Source of the DNA: an uncultured bacterium
GTDB taxonomy: Bacteria; Planctomycetota; Phycisphaerae; Phycisphaerales; SM1A02
Reading direction: 5' to 3'
NCBI GenBank assembly: GCA_903831295.1
Contig: CAIKXA010000061.1
Span: 1 to 64,000, forward strand
DNA length: 64,000 bases
A program made the position numbers and the translations under genes. Shown here one piece after another: positions 33,496 to 42,939 of the stretch; the first letter of the stretch is position 1, and each line of letters begins with the position of its first letter. The notes below the pieces were generated by a model. The model was not told the origin of the DNA, searched no databases, and was given only the letters and a program-made list of their open reading frames with translations.

Positions 33496-35040
33496 TTATG
33501 AGCGCGCCTGAATATGCGCCGAGTGCGCCATTGAGCGCAATCTTGTGGCGGCAATGAACGCGCCAGCGAGCGCCGCGGTGCAAAGCCACCAGCCATTGGC
33601 CACGCTGTGCGACAAAACTTCGCGCTCAATAATTTGCAATTGAGAATTATTGGCGAGTTCGGCAATGGCAGCGTGATTTCCTTTGGACGCTTGTTGCAAA
33701 AGTTCGCGTGCTGCAGCGCGTTGTTCTTGTGGCAATACTTGCTGCACGCGTTGTTCAATTGCGCCATCATGCGACAACAGAATCGCGGAGCCCACCACGG
33801 CCACGCCAAGTGATCCGCCAATCTGACGCAGCGTTTGAACCAAGCCGCTCACTTGCCCGCGTTGCGCTGGCGGCACGCGGCTCATGGAATCAGTGTTCAC
33901 CGGGCTCATGACAAATCCAATTCCTGTTCCAAGAATCAACATGCCCGTGGCCAACAGTGGATAGTTGGCCAACTCCGCCGCGATGGCTTGCAACGCCATG
34001 CCAATGACACACAAAAACGTGCCAATAATGGCTGGCTTGCGCACACCCACGCGGTCGTACAACCGGCCCGCGAAATGAATCACAATGATGATGGGCGCAA
34101 GCATTGGCAGTAGGCTGGCGCCGGCTTTGAGTGGATCAAAGAGCAAAACACTTTGCGCGTAAATGCTTCCGTAAATCACCAAGCCCGTCATTGCGAATTG
34201 AGTGGCGAACAAAATTGCGGCGTCGATTGCAATCGCGGGGTCGGCGAACAAGTTCACCGCCAACAACGGTGATGGATGTTTTTTTTCCCACCATACAAAT
34301 ATTGGCAGAAGAATTGATCCGATCAATAGCGCGCCGGTGATCGCTGGACTATTCCAACCGCGCTCGCTGCCTTCCATGAGACCCCACACGAAGAGTGGCA
34401 GACTTGTAAGAAGAAGTAGGGCGCCAACGAAATCATTTCCCCGCTTGGGGGCGCGCGCATCAACTGGCCGCGCGATCCATGTGAGCGCAATTGAAACAAG
34501 CGCGATGGGAATGTTCAGCCAAAAGTTCCATCGCCAGTTGGCGTACTGCGTGATGGCGCCGCCAATCACTGGGCCCGCCGCCAGAAAAAGCATTGGAATT
34601 CCCGCATAAACAGCCATGGCTTTGCCACGTTCGCCTGGCGCAAAACTGTTCACAACCAAACTGGCGCTGGCGGGTTGCATGATGGCCGCGCCAAGACCTT
34701 GCAAAACGCGCGCGGCGACAAGTTGTGCGCCGCTGTTGGCCAGCCCGCACCACACACTTGCAAGAGCGAACAGCGTCACACCCGCAAGAAAAACTGGAAC
34801 CCGACCAAACGCGTCGGCCGCGCGTCCACCAACTGCAACAAAACTGGCAAGCACAAGCACATAAGCGTTGATAACCCACTGCAATTGAAGCGGCGTGATT
34901 GCAAGGTCAGTTTGAATAGCGGGCAACGCCACGCCCACCACTGTCGTGTCAAGAAGAATCATGCACAAACTTCCAGTCATTGCAAATAGCGTGAGCCACT
35001 TGCGCGGATTGATTGGATGAGAGTGTGCGAGCGTGTTCAT
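33496..35040 (-). CDS. MFS exporter, DHA2 (EmrB/QacA) family
   Basis: A 514-residue transporter with about 14 predicted membrane helices. DHA2 features are LDTTVVGVALPAIQTDL in helix 1 with the acidic residue, motif A GGRAADAFGRVPVFL, VLQGLGAAIMQPASASLV, and the antiporter motif C AGPVIGG. An extracytoplasmic loop of about 60 residues with many Gln/Ala residues precedes the last helix. The start overlaps the stop of the EboB-like gene (ATGA), so the exporter is co-translated with an ebo component. That supports export of the pathway product. Confidence 0.9.
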   Translation of the reverse strand: MNTLAHSHPINPRKWLTLFAMTGSLCMILLDTTVVGVALPAIQTDLAITPLQLQWVINAYVLVLASFVAVGGRAADAFGRVPVFLAGVTLFALASVWCGLANSGAQLVAARVLQGLGAAIMQPASASLVVNSFAPGERGKAMAVYAGIPMLFLAAGPVIGGAITQYANWRWNFWLNIPIALVSIALTWIARPVDARAPKRGNDFVGALLLLTSLPLFVWGLMEGSERGWNSPAITGALLIGSILLPIFVWWEKKHPSPLLAVNLFADPAIAIDAAILFATQFAMTGLVIYGSIYAQSVLLFDPLKAGASLLPMLAPIIIVIHFAGRLYDRVGVRKPAIIGTFLCVIGMALQAIAAELANYPLLATGMLILGTGIGFVMSPVNTDSMSRVPPAQRGQVSGLVQTLRQIGGSLGVAVVGSAILLSHDGAIEQRVQQVLPQEQRAAARELLQQASKGNHAAIAELANNSQLQIIEREVLSHSVANGWWLCTAALAGAFIAATRLRSMAHSAHIQARS

Positions 35041-35858
35041 GAAATAGTTGGTCGCGGCGCGTTCACGCTGAAGTTTTCACTTTGTGAAAGGAAGGCGCGC
35101 GGATTGTCAAAGCTGATTTTGTGAATATCCGCAGCGGTGTGGCCGCGCGCGCGCATGCTGACGACAGCCTTGGGAACAGCAAGCGGATCGCTGTGCCCCC
35201 AATCGCCCGCGGAATTGATCCAAATACGCTCTGTTCCGTGCATTTCCATGATGTCGATGGCGCGCGCCGCCGTGCACTTTGTATCGGGATACAGCGTCAT
35301 GCCGGCCCACATTCCGCGATCAAGAACCATGCGCACGGTGTGCTCCTCAACATGGTCTACCAAAATGCGCGCGGGATTTATTTTTCCATGCGCGGCGATG
35401 GCGTCCAAGATAAGTCGAGTGCCCTTGAGTTTGTCCTCCAAGTGGGGCGTGTGGATCAGCACCAGCGAATTGTGTTGCGCGGCGATTTCCAAATGCTCCT
35501 CAAAGACAGCGAGTTCTGTTTTGCTGTTGCGGTTTAAACCAATCTCGCCAACACCAAGCACATTGGGCCGCGACAAGAACGCTGGAATCATGCTCATTAC
35601 TTCGCGCGCAAATCCGTGGTCTTCCGCTTCTTTGGGGTTGATGCAAATCCACGCGTGGTGCGCAATGCCATATGCGGCGGCGCGGCGCGGTTCGCTTTCA
35701 GTGAGCTGGCGAAAATAATCTTGAAATCCGGCGGCGCTGCTGCGATCAAAGCCCGCCCAGAATGCGGGTTCGGTCACGGCCACGCAACCCGCGGCGGCCA
35801 TGCGCGCGTAGTCGTCCGTGGTACGGCTCACCATGTGAATGTGGGGGTCTATATACAT
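35037..35858 (-). CDS. eboB: EboB-like TatD-family hydrolase
   Basis: A 273-residue TIM-barrel metal-dependent hydrolase. The start at 35858 gives MYIDPHIHMVSR, placing the HxH metal motif at the N-terminus as in TatD proteins; longer frames to 36068 would overlap the neighbour. Other ligands: GVGEIGLNR, VLIHTPH and ILVDHVEEHT with a later INSAGDWGHSD. TatD-like proteins are the EboB component. No good ribosome-binding site is visible. It lies 88 bases after the 99-residue protein and overlaps the MFS gene. Confidence 0.82.
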   Translation of the reverse strand: MYIDPHIHMVSRTTDDYARMAAAGCVAVTEPAFWAGFDRSSAAGFQDYFRQLTESEPRRAAAYGIAHHAWICINPKEAEDHGFAREVMSMIPAFLSRPNVLGVGEIGLNRNSKTELAVFEEHLEIAAQHNSLVLIHTPHLEDKLKGTRLILDAIAAHGKINPARILVDHVEEHTVRMVLDRGMWAGMTLYPDTKCTAARAIDIMEMHGTERIWINSAGDWGHSDPLAVPKAVVSMRARGHTAADIHKISFDNPRAFLSQSENFSVNAPRPTIS

Positions 35859-35946
35859 AAAGAGGAGAGTTGATTTGCGAGAAGTTGTGTATGTGATGCT
35901 TGTGACGGCACGTGCGCGCGTAAGATTTGTACTGAAATTTTTAGAA

Positions 35947-36246
35947 CTAGCGTGGCAAGTGCGCTCCACGCGCGGCCTTGCCATCGGCGTGTGCAACTGG
36001 TTGTGTGCTTGGATCGCTCCAAGAATTGAGAATGCGCTCGGCGCGCGCGGGCGAAGCATCAAGCGCAATTACAAGCGCGGCGCGAATTGCGTCAACGCGA
36101 AAGTCCGTCATGACATTGGTCGCGGGCGCGCGGTCCAGTCGATCAAGAAATGCGGCGACATCAAGAACTTTTGCGCGTGCTTCAATGAAGCCAAGGTCGA
36201 TCAATGTCTTGCGATCCAGTGGCGGCTTGCCGGTGGGCGTGGTCAT
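35947..36246 (-). CDS. Small helical protein in the ebo-like operon
   Basis: A 99-residue predicted helical protein, with LIDLGFIEARAKVLDVAAFL, LDRLDR and FRVDAIRAALVIAL as the recognisable blocks. The start codon overlaps the EboD-like stop by ATGA, so it is translationally coupled. Its position would suit EboA, but it is shorter than the EboA proteins I know of and I cannot align it with them. It could be a reduced or alternative EboA or an unrelated subunit. Confidence 0.65.
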   Translation of the reverse strand: MTTPTGKPPLDRKTLIDLGFIEARAKVLDVAAFLDRLDRAPATNVMTDFRVDAIRAALVIALDASPARAERILNSWSDPSTQPVAHADGKAARGAHLPR

Positions 36247-37478
36247 GAGGCAAGTGTACGAAGAGTGGTGACAGCTTTGCGGAAATCTTCCGCCTTGATT
36301 CGCGTGACTTCACGGCTTGCGCCAATTGACGTGAGCAGTGGAATAGCGAAATTTCCGCCTAAATGTCGGCGAAATTGCTCTAGGCCCGCGAAGAGTTCCT
36401 CGCCCGCTTCAAGCAATGGATGCCAAATTGGAAGTTGCAGCGAGCGAAGCAGTTGAATGATGCGCGTTGCCACCGACGCGTCGAGTAAACGCATTTCAAC
36501 CGCCAGGAAAGCGTCTAGCGCAATGCCAATGCTGACGGCTTGGCCGTGCGGTACCGCGAAATGGCTCAGCGCCTCCAGACGGTGCGCGCTCCAGTGGCCG
36601 TGATCAAGAGGACGCGCGGAGCCAACTTCAAATGGATCACCGCCGCGCAAAATATGTTCACGGTGAAGCCACGCGCTGCGGCGCAGAATGGGCGAAGCAA
36701 TTTTTAAATCGCGCGAGGTGATGCCCATGGCGTGCGATTCAAGTTGCTCAAACAGATGAGGATCTTTCAGCAGCGCGATCTTCACAACTTCACTGAAGCC
36801 GCCAAGCCAATGTTCGATTGGCAGCGTCGAAAGAAAATGCTCGTCGCACAAAACGGCCCACGGCGCCGCGAAGCAACCCAGAGCATTTTTCTGTTCGAAC
36901 ATGTTCACTCCGCATTTCACGCCCATGGCGGAATCATCTTGAGCAAGCGTGGTGGTTGGAATGCGAATCATGCGCACGCCGCGGTGGGCAATTGCAGCGC
37001 CAAAACCAACGGCGTCAAGCACGGCGCCGCCACCAATGGCAATCACGGCGCCATGGCGACTTACGCCATGATCAAAACATATTTTCGCCACACGCTCCGT
37101 GTACTTCAAGCCTTCTTTGCATGTTTCGCCCCCAGGAATTATTTCGACATGCGCCAATGATGGCGATGTTGCCGAGGCAGTGCGGTGTTGTTCGTGTGAA
37201 GTTGTTTCTTCATGCGAGGGGTGCAACGCGGCGAACGCGCCCATAAGTTGAGGCGCAAGTTCGGGCCAACTTTGGGCCACTCCAGAATCAATGAACGCCA
37301 CGCAATGGCCATGCACCTGCGCAAGAGCGGCCTCAAACGCCGCGTTGCCGGGTGCCAGCACGTGATTGCTCCACCACACGCGATGCTGAAATACGACGTC
37401 GCACGGCGTAGACCAAGCCGAATCCAATTGTGTATTTACATTTGGATTTTTATCTGCATCATGCGGGGGCGCGTTCAT
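36243..37478 (-). CDS. eboD: EboD-like dehydroquinate synthase-family protein
   Basis: A 411-residue protein of the 3-dehydroquinate synthase superfamily and first gene of the minus-strand cluster. NAD-binding and catalytic motifs resemble AroB: IPGGETCKEG, IGGGAVLDAVGFGAAIAHRG, IPTTTLAQDDSAMGVKCGVN and GGFSEVVKIALL. The usual zinc ligands are probably within FSEVVK, HWSAHRLE and VPHGQAVSIGIA. A polar insertion of about 30 residues follows HPSHEETTS. The start at 37478 avoids an unlikely 29-residue leader. Sequence and context fit EboD rather than AroB. Confidence 0.83.
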   Translation of the reverse strand: MNAPPHDADKNPNVNTQLDSAWSTPCDVVFQHRVWWSNHVLAPGNAAFEAALAQVHGHCVAFIDSGVAQSWPELAPQLMGAFAALHPSHEETTSHEQHRTASATSPSLAHVEIIPGGETCKEGLKYTERVAKICFDHGVSRHGAVIAIGGGAVLDAVGFGAAIAHRGVRMIRIPTTTLAQDDSAMGVKCGVNMFEQKNALGCFAAPWAVLCDEHFLSTLPIEHWLGGFSEVVKIALLKDPHLFEQLESHAMGITSRDLKIASPILRRSAWLHREHILRGGDPFEVGSARPLDHGHWSAHRLEALSHFAVPHGQAVSIGIALDAFLAVEMRLLDASVATRIIQLLRSLQLPIWHPLLEAGEELFAGLEQFRRHLGGNFAIPLLTSIGASREVTRIKAEDFRKAVTTLRTLAS

Positions 37479-37597
37479 AAGTTGTAAGAGTAGGTTTGAA
37501 AATAGCCTTGAGCCGCCGTGCGATTTGGATTTATAAATATTGTATGAAGGAGCTTTGTGCACCAAACAACTGGCGTTAAATAGCGCACAATGCCGCC

Positions 37598-39358
37598 ATG
37601 ATCAACGCGATTCTTATATCGATTTGCGCCATGAATGCTGGAGCGCCGCCGGAATCGACCGCCACTCAGAGTGTCGCTGCCCCCGCATCCGCGCCTGTTG
37701 TGTCAACGGACTCGCCGCCACCAACCGCGCCCACTTCATCGGCAGCCGTGTCCGACTGCATGTTGAGTTTGCGGAACATCAGTCGATTTAAAACTGATTG
37801 GTGGAACATGTCTGGCGCGGAAATTCCCGCGTATGACCCTGTGAATAAAAGATTGTGGTTCACCAACAACGCGGAAGGATTGGAATGCATCAGTATTGTC
37901 GATCCAACCAAGCCCGAGCAATTTAAAACCATTCGGCAATACGGACTCAACAGCGTTGCGGTGAGCGGCAATACGATTGCGATTGCAAGCCAGCCACGAA
38001 GCAAGGATGCGCGTGGCTCGGTGACTTTTTTTGATCTCGACGGAAATAAAATTTCCAAAGTGGAAGTTGGTTTCAATCCCGACATGATTAAATTTACGCA
38101 CGATGGCAAGCGAGTGCTTGTTGTCAATGAAGGCGAGGCGCCCATCGACGGTCACATCGATCCTGTTGGTTCGATTGGAGTTGTGGATATTTCTGGCGGT
38201 GCAGACAAGCCTGTTTTTCGCGATTGCGGCTTTGACGCGTTTGAAAATCAGAAGGCGGATTTGGCCAAGCGAGGTATGCACATGGTCACGCCAAACGCAG
38301 GGTTTTCCCAGGAAATTGAGCCTGAATACATGGCGATTGCAGGCGACGACACCAAGGCCTACGCCACGCTGCAAGAAAATAATGCCATCGCGGTGATTGA
38401 TCTTGCGCCTGGGCATGAGCGGGTGGAACGTATCGAACCGCTGGGGTTTAAAAATTTTATGAAGCCCGGTTGCGGGCTTGACGCCAGCGATAAAGATGGC
38501 GCGAATCGCATTCAAAATCTTCCAGTGTTTGGCTTGTACCAACCAGATGGTGTGGCATGTTTTGAAAGTGATGGCGCGCGTTATTTAGTCACGGCCAATG
38601 AGGGAGAGGACCGCGAGCGCGATGATTTTACGGAGGCGGTGCAATTTGGAAAATTGAAGAACGCGCAAAGCAAGGGCGGTAAAAAAAGTTCCGCCATTGA
38701 TGAGGAATCTTTCGCCAAGCAGCTTGGCGCGGACAACACAATGCGCGTACAAGATTTGTCGAAGCCAGAAAATATGGGTCGCTTGAAAGTAAGTTCGTTG
38801 CGTGGCGACGACGATGGCGACGGCGACTTTGATCGTGTGTTCTGTTTTGGAGGCCGTTCCGTGAGCATTTGGAAAGTTTCAGCGGATGGTTCTATCGCGC
38901 AAGCCTGGGATTCCGGCGATGAAATTGAGCGCGTGATTTCGCTGCAAATGCCCAAGGCTTTCAATATGGACAGCGTGAAAAGTCCAAGCCGCGACGCGCG
39001 CAGCAATTCCAAAGGTCCCGAGCCCGAGACGCCAATTGTGGCCACGATCAATGGTGTGCGAATTCTGTTTTGCGTGCTTGAGCGCGCTGGTGGAATTATG
39101 TCGTGGAATATTTCCGATCCGTCACATCCAAAGTTTTTGGCGTATGTGAATCCGCGCGATCCGAATGTTGATTTGGACATTGACACGGACAAAGATGGCA
39201 AGCCCGACAACGCACTGGAGGCTGGCGACATCGCCCCCGAGGGAATTTTATATATCGCGCCAGAGCAAAGCCCAAATGGCAAGCCTTTACTTGTTGTTTG
39301 CAATGAAGGCAGCGGCAATGTCACGATTTATGAAATTGAAGTTACGCGCCCGCAGTAA
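37598..39358 (+). CDS. Secreted beta-propeller-like protein (choice-of-anchor I type)
   Basis: A 586-residue exported protein with a short hydrophobic N-terminus and a Pro/Ala/Ser-rich spacer (residues 13-50), then repeated beta-blade segments (IVDPTKPEQFKTI, VDISGGADKPVF, AVIDLAPGHERV, WNISDPSHPKFL). It resembles secreted LVIVD/'choice-of-anchor I' proteins: LVTANEGEDRERDDF, RVFCFGGRSVSIW, and the closing LVVCNEGSGNVTIYEI. Asp/Gly-rich loops such as RGDDDGDGDFD suggest calcium sites. Role unknown. It is divergent from the EboD gene and sits 119 bases from it, so the promoters face apart. Confidence 0.8.
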   Translation: MINAILISICAMNAGAPPESTATQSVAAPASAPVVSTDSPPPTAPTSSAAVSDCMLSLRNISRFKTDWWNMSGAEIPAYDPVNKRLWFTNNAEGLECISIVDPTKPEQFKTIRQYGLNSVAVSGNTIAIASQPRSKDARGSVTFFDLDGNKISKVEVGFNPDMIKFTHDGKRVLVVNEGEAPIDGHIDPVGSIGVVDISGGADKPVFRDCGFDAFENQKADLAKRGMHMVTPNAGFSQEIEPEYMAIAGDDTKAYATLQENNAIAVIDLAPGHERVERIEPLGFKNFMKPGCGLDASDKDGANRIQNLPVFGLYQPDGVACFESDGARYLVTANEGEDRERDDFTEAVQFGKLKNAQSKGGKKSSAIDEESFAKQLGADNTMRVQDLSKPENMGRLKVSSLRGDDDGDGDFDRVFCFGGRSVSIWKVSADGSIAQAWDSGDEIERVISLQMPKAFNMDSVKSPSRDARSNSKGPEPETPIVATINGVRILFCVLERAGGIMSWNISDPSHPKFLAYVNPRDPNVDLDIDTDKDGKPDNALEAGDIAPEGILYIAPEQSPNGKPLLVVCNEGSGNVTIYEIEVTRPQ

Positions 39359-39511
39359 TGGCTTTCGAATTTCTGGCAACTGTTTTGGGAATCTCTGAAA
39401 GGTGATTCGTAAATTTTATGTGGGACTATTTTTTAAAGCTCTCAGCACATTCATTTCAATTCATGAAATGCCCGCTTCGCAAACAAGCGTTCGCTGCGCT
39501 ATCGTGAACGA

Positions 39512-40372
39512 ATGAAATTTATTCCTTATGCATTGTGCATTGGCGCGCTTCTGATTGCCTCCAAACATTCCCACGCTCAAAACGCTTCAGAAACTGCAAA
39601 TCACTCGCATAATCAAGCAACTTCTACCGCCGTGAGTGATGCGCCAAAGACAGATCCACTGCGTGATGCGGGCGTTGTGCAAACCGAGCGTGTGGCGGCG
39701 CTTTCTGCGATCGCAAAGAGCGCTTCCATCTCCATAGCCGCGGCAACCCTGTCGGAAATTGAAGCGTGCGACGCGTGCCTTGCTCGCAATGATCTTGCCA
39801 CCATTCTTGCGGTTCAACCCGCCGCGGATTTAAAGGCGCTTGCACCAACTCTTGTGAGCAAGGCTATTGAATCCGCAAAAGATTCCACCAAAGATGCCGC
39901 AAATACATCTGCGAGTCGCTTTGTGAAAGCCGCATGCGTGCGCGCCATCTTCGCGCTTCCAGAAAACGAGCGACCCATCGAGGCCGCGGCTTGGAAGCCA
40001 GTCACATTGAAGACCACAGCCGTGCCGGGAAAAATGTCGTGGGATCCAAAAGAATTCATCGTGTCTCCAAATTCAATCGTTGCGATAGAAATGAGCAACC
40101 CAGATTCCATGCAGCACAACATGTTGGTGTGTAGCCCAGGTTCGCTGAGTGAAATTGGCGTGGCCGCCGACAAGCTTGGCGAGGGCGCTATTGGAAAGCA
40201 GCGCCAATATGTTCCCGATTCGCCAAAAGTGCTTGAAATCATGGGCCTTACCGCGCCAAACGCCACCGGCGTGTTGTGGTTCATTGCGCCTGCCAAGACC
40301 GGCACATATCCGTTGGTCTGCACTTACCCCGGACATTGGCGCATGATGAATGGCAAACTGAAAGTGCAGTGA
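39512..40372 (+). CDS. Secreted protein with C-terminal cupredoxin domain
   Basis: A 286-residue protein with a signal peptide (about 1-22, SHAQ), a 110-residue helical Ala/Ser-rich middle, and a plastocyanin/azurin-like end. Copper ligands are visible: His in DSMQHNMLVC, and Cys, His and Met in VCTYPGHWRMMNGKL. Its PNATGVLWFIAP loop resembles azurin-type domains attached to membrane-bound dehydrogenases of planctomycetes. The helical part could bind a partner. Probably a periplasmic electron carrier; the partner is not here. Confidence 0.85.
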   Translation: MKFIPYALCIGALLIASKHSHAQNASETANHSHNQATSTAVSDAPKTDPLRDAGVVQTERVAALSAIAKSASISIAAATLSEIEACDACLARNDLATILAVQPAADLKALAPTLVSKAIESAKDSTKDAANTSASRFVKAACVRAIFALPENERPIEAAAWKPVTLKTTAVPGKMSWDPKEFIVSPNSIVAIEMSNPDSMQHNMLVCSPGSLSEIGVAADKLGEGAIGKQRQYVPDSPKVLEIMGLTAPNATGVLWFIAPAKTGTYPLVCTYPGHWRMMNGKLKVQ

Positions 40373-40519
40373 CCATTGTTGGCGCTTGGTTTGGCGCGCG
40401 CCTTTGGTTCACAAGAATTGAACGCGGCTATGATTTCAAATGCAGTCGCGCGCAATGCTTTGTGAGCCAGCATGAAGATGCATGTTCACAAGCACACATG
40501 CAAATTGTGAATCAACGCA

Positions 40520-42124
40520 TCACCAAAAAACTTGCTTGCCATTTTCAACCGTGAATGGTCGCTCAAGTTTTTTGCCGTCGGGAGTGGTGAGCCACAACAA
40601 TTCATTCGCGGGCACATGGGCAAACGCCACCGCGCTGCCATCTTCTGGCGCCGCAGCTTTGCCAACTTCTTTCCAAGCACCATCACTCCACGCATGCAAT
40701 GTGTATTCAGTGCCAGCTTTCACTGGCAATCGAGGCCGCGTGACCAATGTGTCGTGATCTGGCGTGTCGGGTCGAACCGCGGCAATTTCAATCTCAATTT
40801 CTTTTTTCTCAGCTGGCGCCGCGGCGCCATCAAGCCATGAATGCTCGCTCTTATCCCGCACAAGAACTGGCGGACCCGCGGGCTTCACTTTGCCGTCAAC
40901 AAAATATGCGGGCAAAGCCAGGACATTGGCGCGCAATTTGGTGAAGCGCACCTTGCCATCTTTATCAACTTGAGTCCACGCAAGAGGCGTCCAGTCGCCA
41001 CCATTGAACACGCACAAATACGCAAAGCGATGTCCCGACGGCGCGGCTTCAAGCGTGCGGTCAAGTTCAACCGTGTCGCCATATTGCTCCGTCACGTCGG
41101 AATATGTGTCGCCGCGAAGCCAACCTGGCGCGGCGGGTTCATCCTTGGCGCGAGCGCTGCCAAGCGAATCTGGTTGCGGTGAAAAATTCTTTCGATATAC
41201 CTTGAGCGTGCGATTAAAAAGTCCGGTGGAACCTTTTCCATTTCCATCAAGCAATACATCCCAAGTGTGATTGTTGTCGCGGTCGGCCCACGCGGGAACG
41301 TAATCACTGGCCGCCGCAACGCCCGCCGCATGCAGCGCGTACGTGGTGACATTGCTGATGTCCTCGCAGCGACCAGCTTTGGTTTGACACAACTCGCTCC
41401 ATCCTTGGTCTTGCGGATGCATGTAATAAATATCCTTGAACGCAACCCAAGCAGTGGCCGCACTCATGGCGCTTTGCCCCACACTTTGGGGCGGAGAATT
41501 TTCGCTGATCCAATGTTCACGCAGGGGTTCCAAGCGCGCCAGTACATCGCCGCGCCAAGAGCAAAGCGGCTCATTGGTGCCACGATATGGAAGTATGCGC
41601 TCGCAATATGTTTGGAATGAAATATTTTTGCACCAAGGATTTGTGCGCCATGCGTTCAGGCTCAGGTCAAGATTTGTGGTGAGAAAATCCGCCTGCGCCA
41701 CGCTGAGATCCTCGATGAATTGCGTTACTTTGAAATCCAATTCGCCATGTTCCTTTTCCAATTGAGCCAAGATGGCTTGCGCCGCGGCCAAGTTTTCACA
41801 AGACACCGCGTCAAATGGAATCGGCTTCAGGTCCTTGGTCACAAGTTCGTAGCGTGCAAAACCTTGACCAGCCATATTTGCCACAAGCCAACGCGCCGCC
41901 GCCAACTTCTCGTCGTCTTTACTTTGGGCGGCGTCGTTTAGAAAGCGCTCAATTTGCCATTGATTTTTGCCCGCCTTGAGAAGCGACTCGTTGATCTTGT
42001 CATTGGTCACCGCGATCGCGGCCGGTGGCGGCGGCATAAGCAGTGTTGTTTTCCACGCGCTTTGACAACCAGCAAGCGCCGCGATCGCGCACAGTTGAAA
42101 GGTCTGTCGGAGGCGAAGGCTCAT
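40520..42124 (-). CDS. Transglutaminase-like lipoprotein
   Basis: A 534-residue protein beginning with a lipoprotein signal (ALAGCQSAW, lipobox Cys at about 20). The first half is helical. A transglutaminase core follows: KAGRCEDISN carries the catalytic Cys, and NHTWDVLLDG the His and Asp. The C-terminal half has beta domains resembling carboxypeptidase-regulatory-like folds (YLCVFNGGDWTPLAWT, LRANVLALPAYFV). Bacterial members are usually proteases or amidases; cross-linking is less usual. It is convergent with the cupredoxin gene. Confidence 0.82.
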   Translation of the reverse strand: MSLRLRQTFQLCAIAALAGCQSAWKTTLLMPPPPAAIAVTNDKINESLLKAGKNQWQIERFLNDAAQSKDDEKLAAARWLVANMAGQGFARYELVTKDLKPIPFDAVSCENLAAAQAILAQLEKEHGELDFKVTQFIEDLSVAQADFLTTNLDLSLNAWRTNPWCKNISFQTYCERILPYRGTNEPLCSWRGDVLARLEPLREHWISENSPPQSVGQSAMSAATAWVAFKDIYYMHPQDQGWSELCQTKAGRCEDISNVTTYALHAAGVAAASDYVPAWADRDNNHTWDVLLDGNGKGSTGLFNRTLKVYRKNFSPQPDSLGSARAKDEPAAPGWLRGDTYSDVTEQYGDTVELDRTLEAAPSGHRFAYLCVFNGGDWTPLAWTQVDKDGKVRFTKLRANVLALPAYFVDGKVKPAGPPVLVRDKSEHSWLDGAAAPAEKKEIEIEIAAVRPDTPDHDTLVTRPRLPVKAGTEYTLHAWSDGAWKEVGKAAAPEDGSAVAFAHVPANELLWLTTPDGKKLERPFTVENGKQVFW

Positions 42125-42179
42125 GAATCCATCGTAAACAGAAGTCCAAGGGTAATAAAAGCAATTTCATGGGGCAATC

Positions 42180-42310
42180 TCGAATTTTTTAAAATATTTT
42201 TTCTTTTCATTTCCTTCAATAATTTTAAAACATATATTTTTATTCCTTTTTATTTTTCAATATTTAATTCTTTGCAACTTTTTCTTGCCAATCCATAAAA
42301 ATACATTTTT
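42180..42310. other. AT-rich intergenic block
   Basis: In this window of mixed composition, the 130 bases between the divergent lipoprotein and membrane-protein genes are exceptionally AT-rich, with runs such as tttttattcctttttattttt. Likely a promoter/upstream element region or DNA bending site. No hairpin with a T-run could be defined. Confidence 0.5.
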
Positions 42311-42405
42311 ATGGCATGGGATTAGTATTTGTGCATGCCAAAGCGTTGCCGCAAATTTGAAATAGTTTTTTGCGCTCATTTTTATTATGAGTGGGCTTGA
42401 TCGAA

Positions 42406-42864
42406 ATGATCGACTTCACCCCAAAAGATTTGCCGCAACAATGGCGTTGCTGGCCGGCGCGCGAAAGGCCACTCGCGGGCTTGTTGGCGTGCGCGCTGAT
42501 CCTACTTTTGGCCTGGTCCGTGTTGCTCGCCACGGGCGATTGGATGTGGGGCACGCTCACTTTGATGGGCATGTTTATGGCTCTGATTGGCTTCTTTTTA
42601 CCAACGGATGTTTTGCTGAGCAGCGATAAAATTATTGTGCGCGAACCACTGCGTGTGCGCAGCATGCGTTGGGATTCCATCCAACTTTGCAAGGATGGCG
42701 GCGACGCGTTGTTGTTCATTCAGCAATCCGCGCGGAGATCGCGGCATGGTCGCATGCAAGCGCCTCTTGGCCGTGGCGATCTTGCGCACAAGCGCAAGCG
42801 CGCTATCGAGGATTTGTGGCAGCGATTCAAATTGATTCAGTCCCATGCGGATCAATCCATTTAG
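42406..42864 (+). CDS. Small membrane protein, hypothetical
   Basis: A 152-residue protein with two close membrane helices (about residues 24-42 and 47-63) followed by a beta-like domain (DVLLSSDKIIVREPLRVR) resembling bacterial-PH-type modules, and a basic helix at the end. The ATG at 42406 is chosen; a GTG at 42391 is possible and neither has a strong ribosome-binding site. First of three plus-strand genes with the MutL-family ATPase. Function unknown. Confidence 0.65.
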   Translation: MIDFTPKDLPQQWRCWPARERPLAGLLACALILLLAWSVLLATGDWMWGTLTLMGMFMALIGFFLPTDVLLSSDKIIVREPLRVRSMRWDSIQLCKDGGDALLFIQQSARRSRHGRMQAPLGRGDLAHKRKRAIEDLWQRFKLIQSHADQSI

Positions 42865-42939
42865 TCGCACAAGCATGCGCGGCGTTCCCACAAAAATCTA
42901 TTCAAGGTGTAGATGTGGTGGGGCGGGTAAAGTTTCTCC

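Noticed and set aside
37500-37565. Longer start for the EboD-like gene at 37565
   Set aside because: It would add a 29-residue leader unlike the family; the internal ATG fits the family length, and the region is needed as a divergent promoter.
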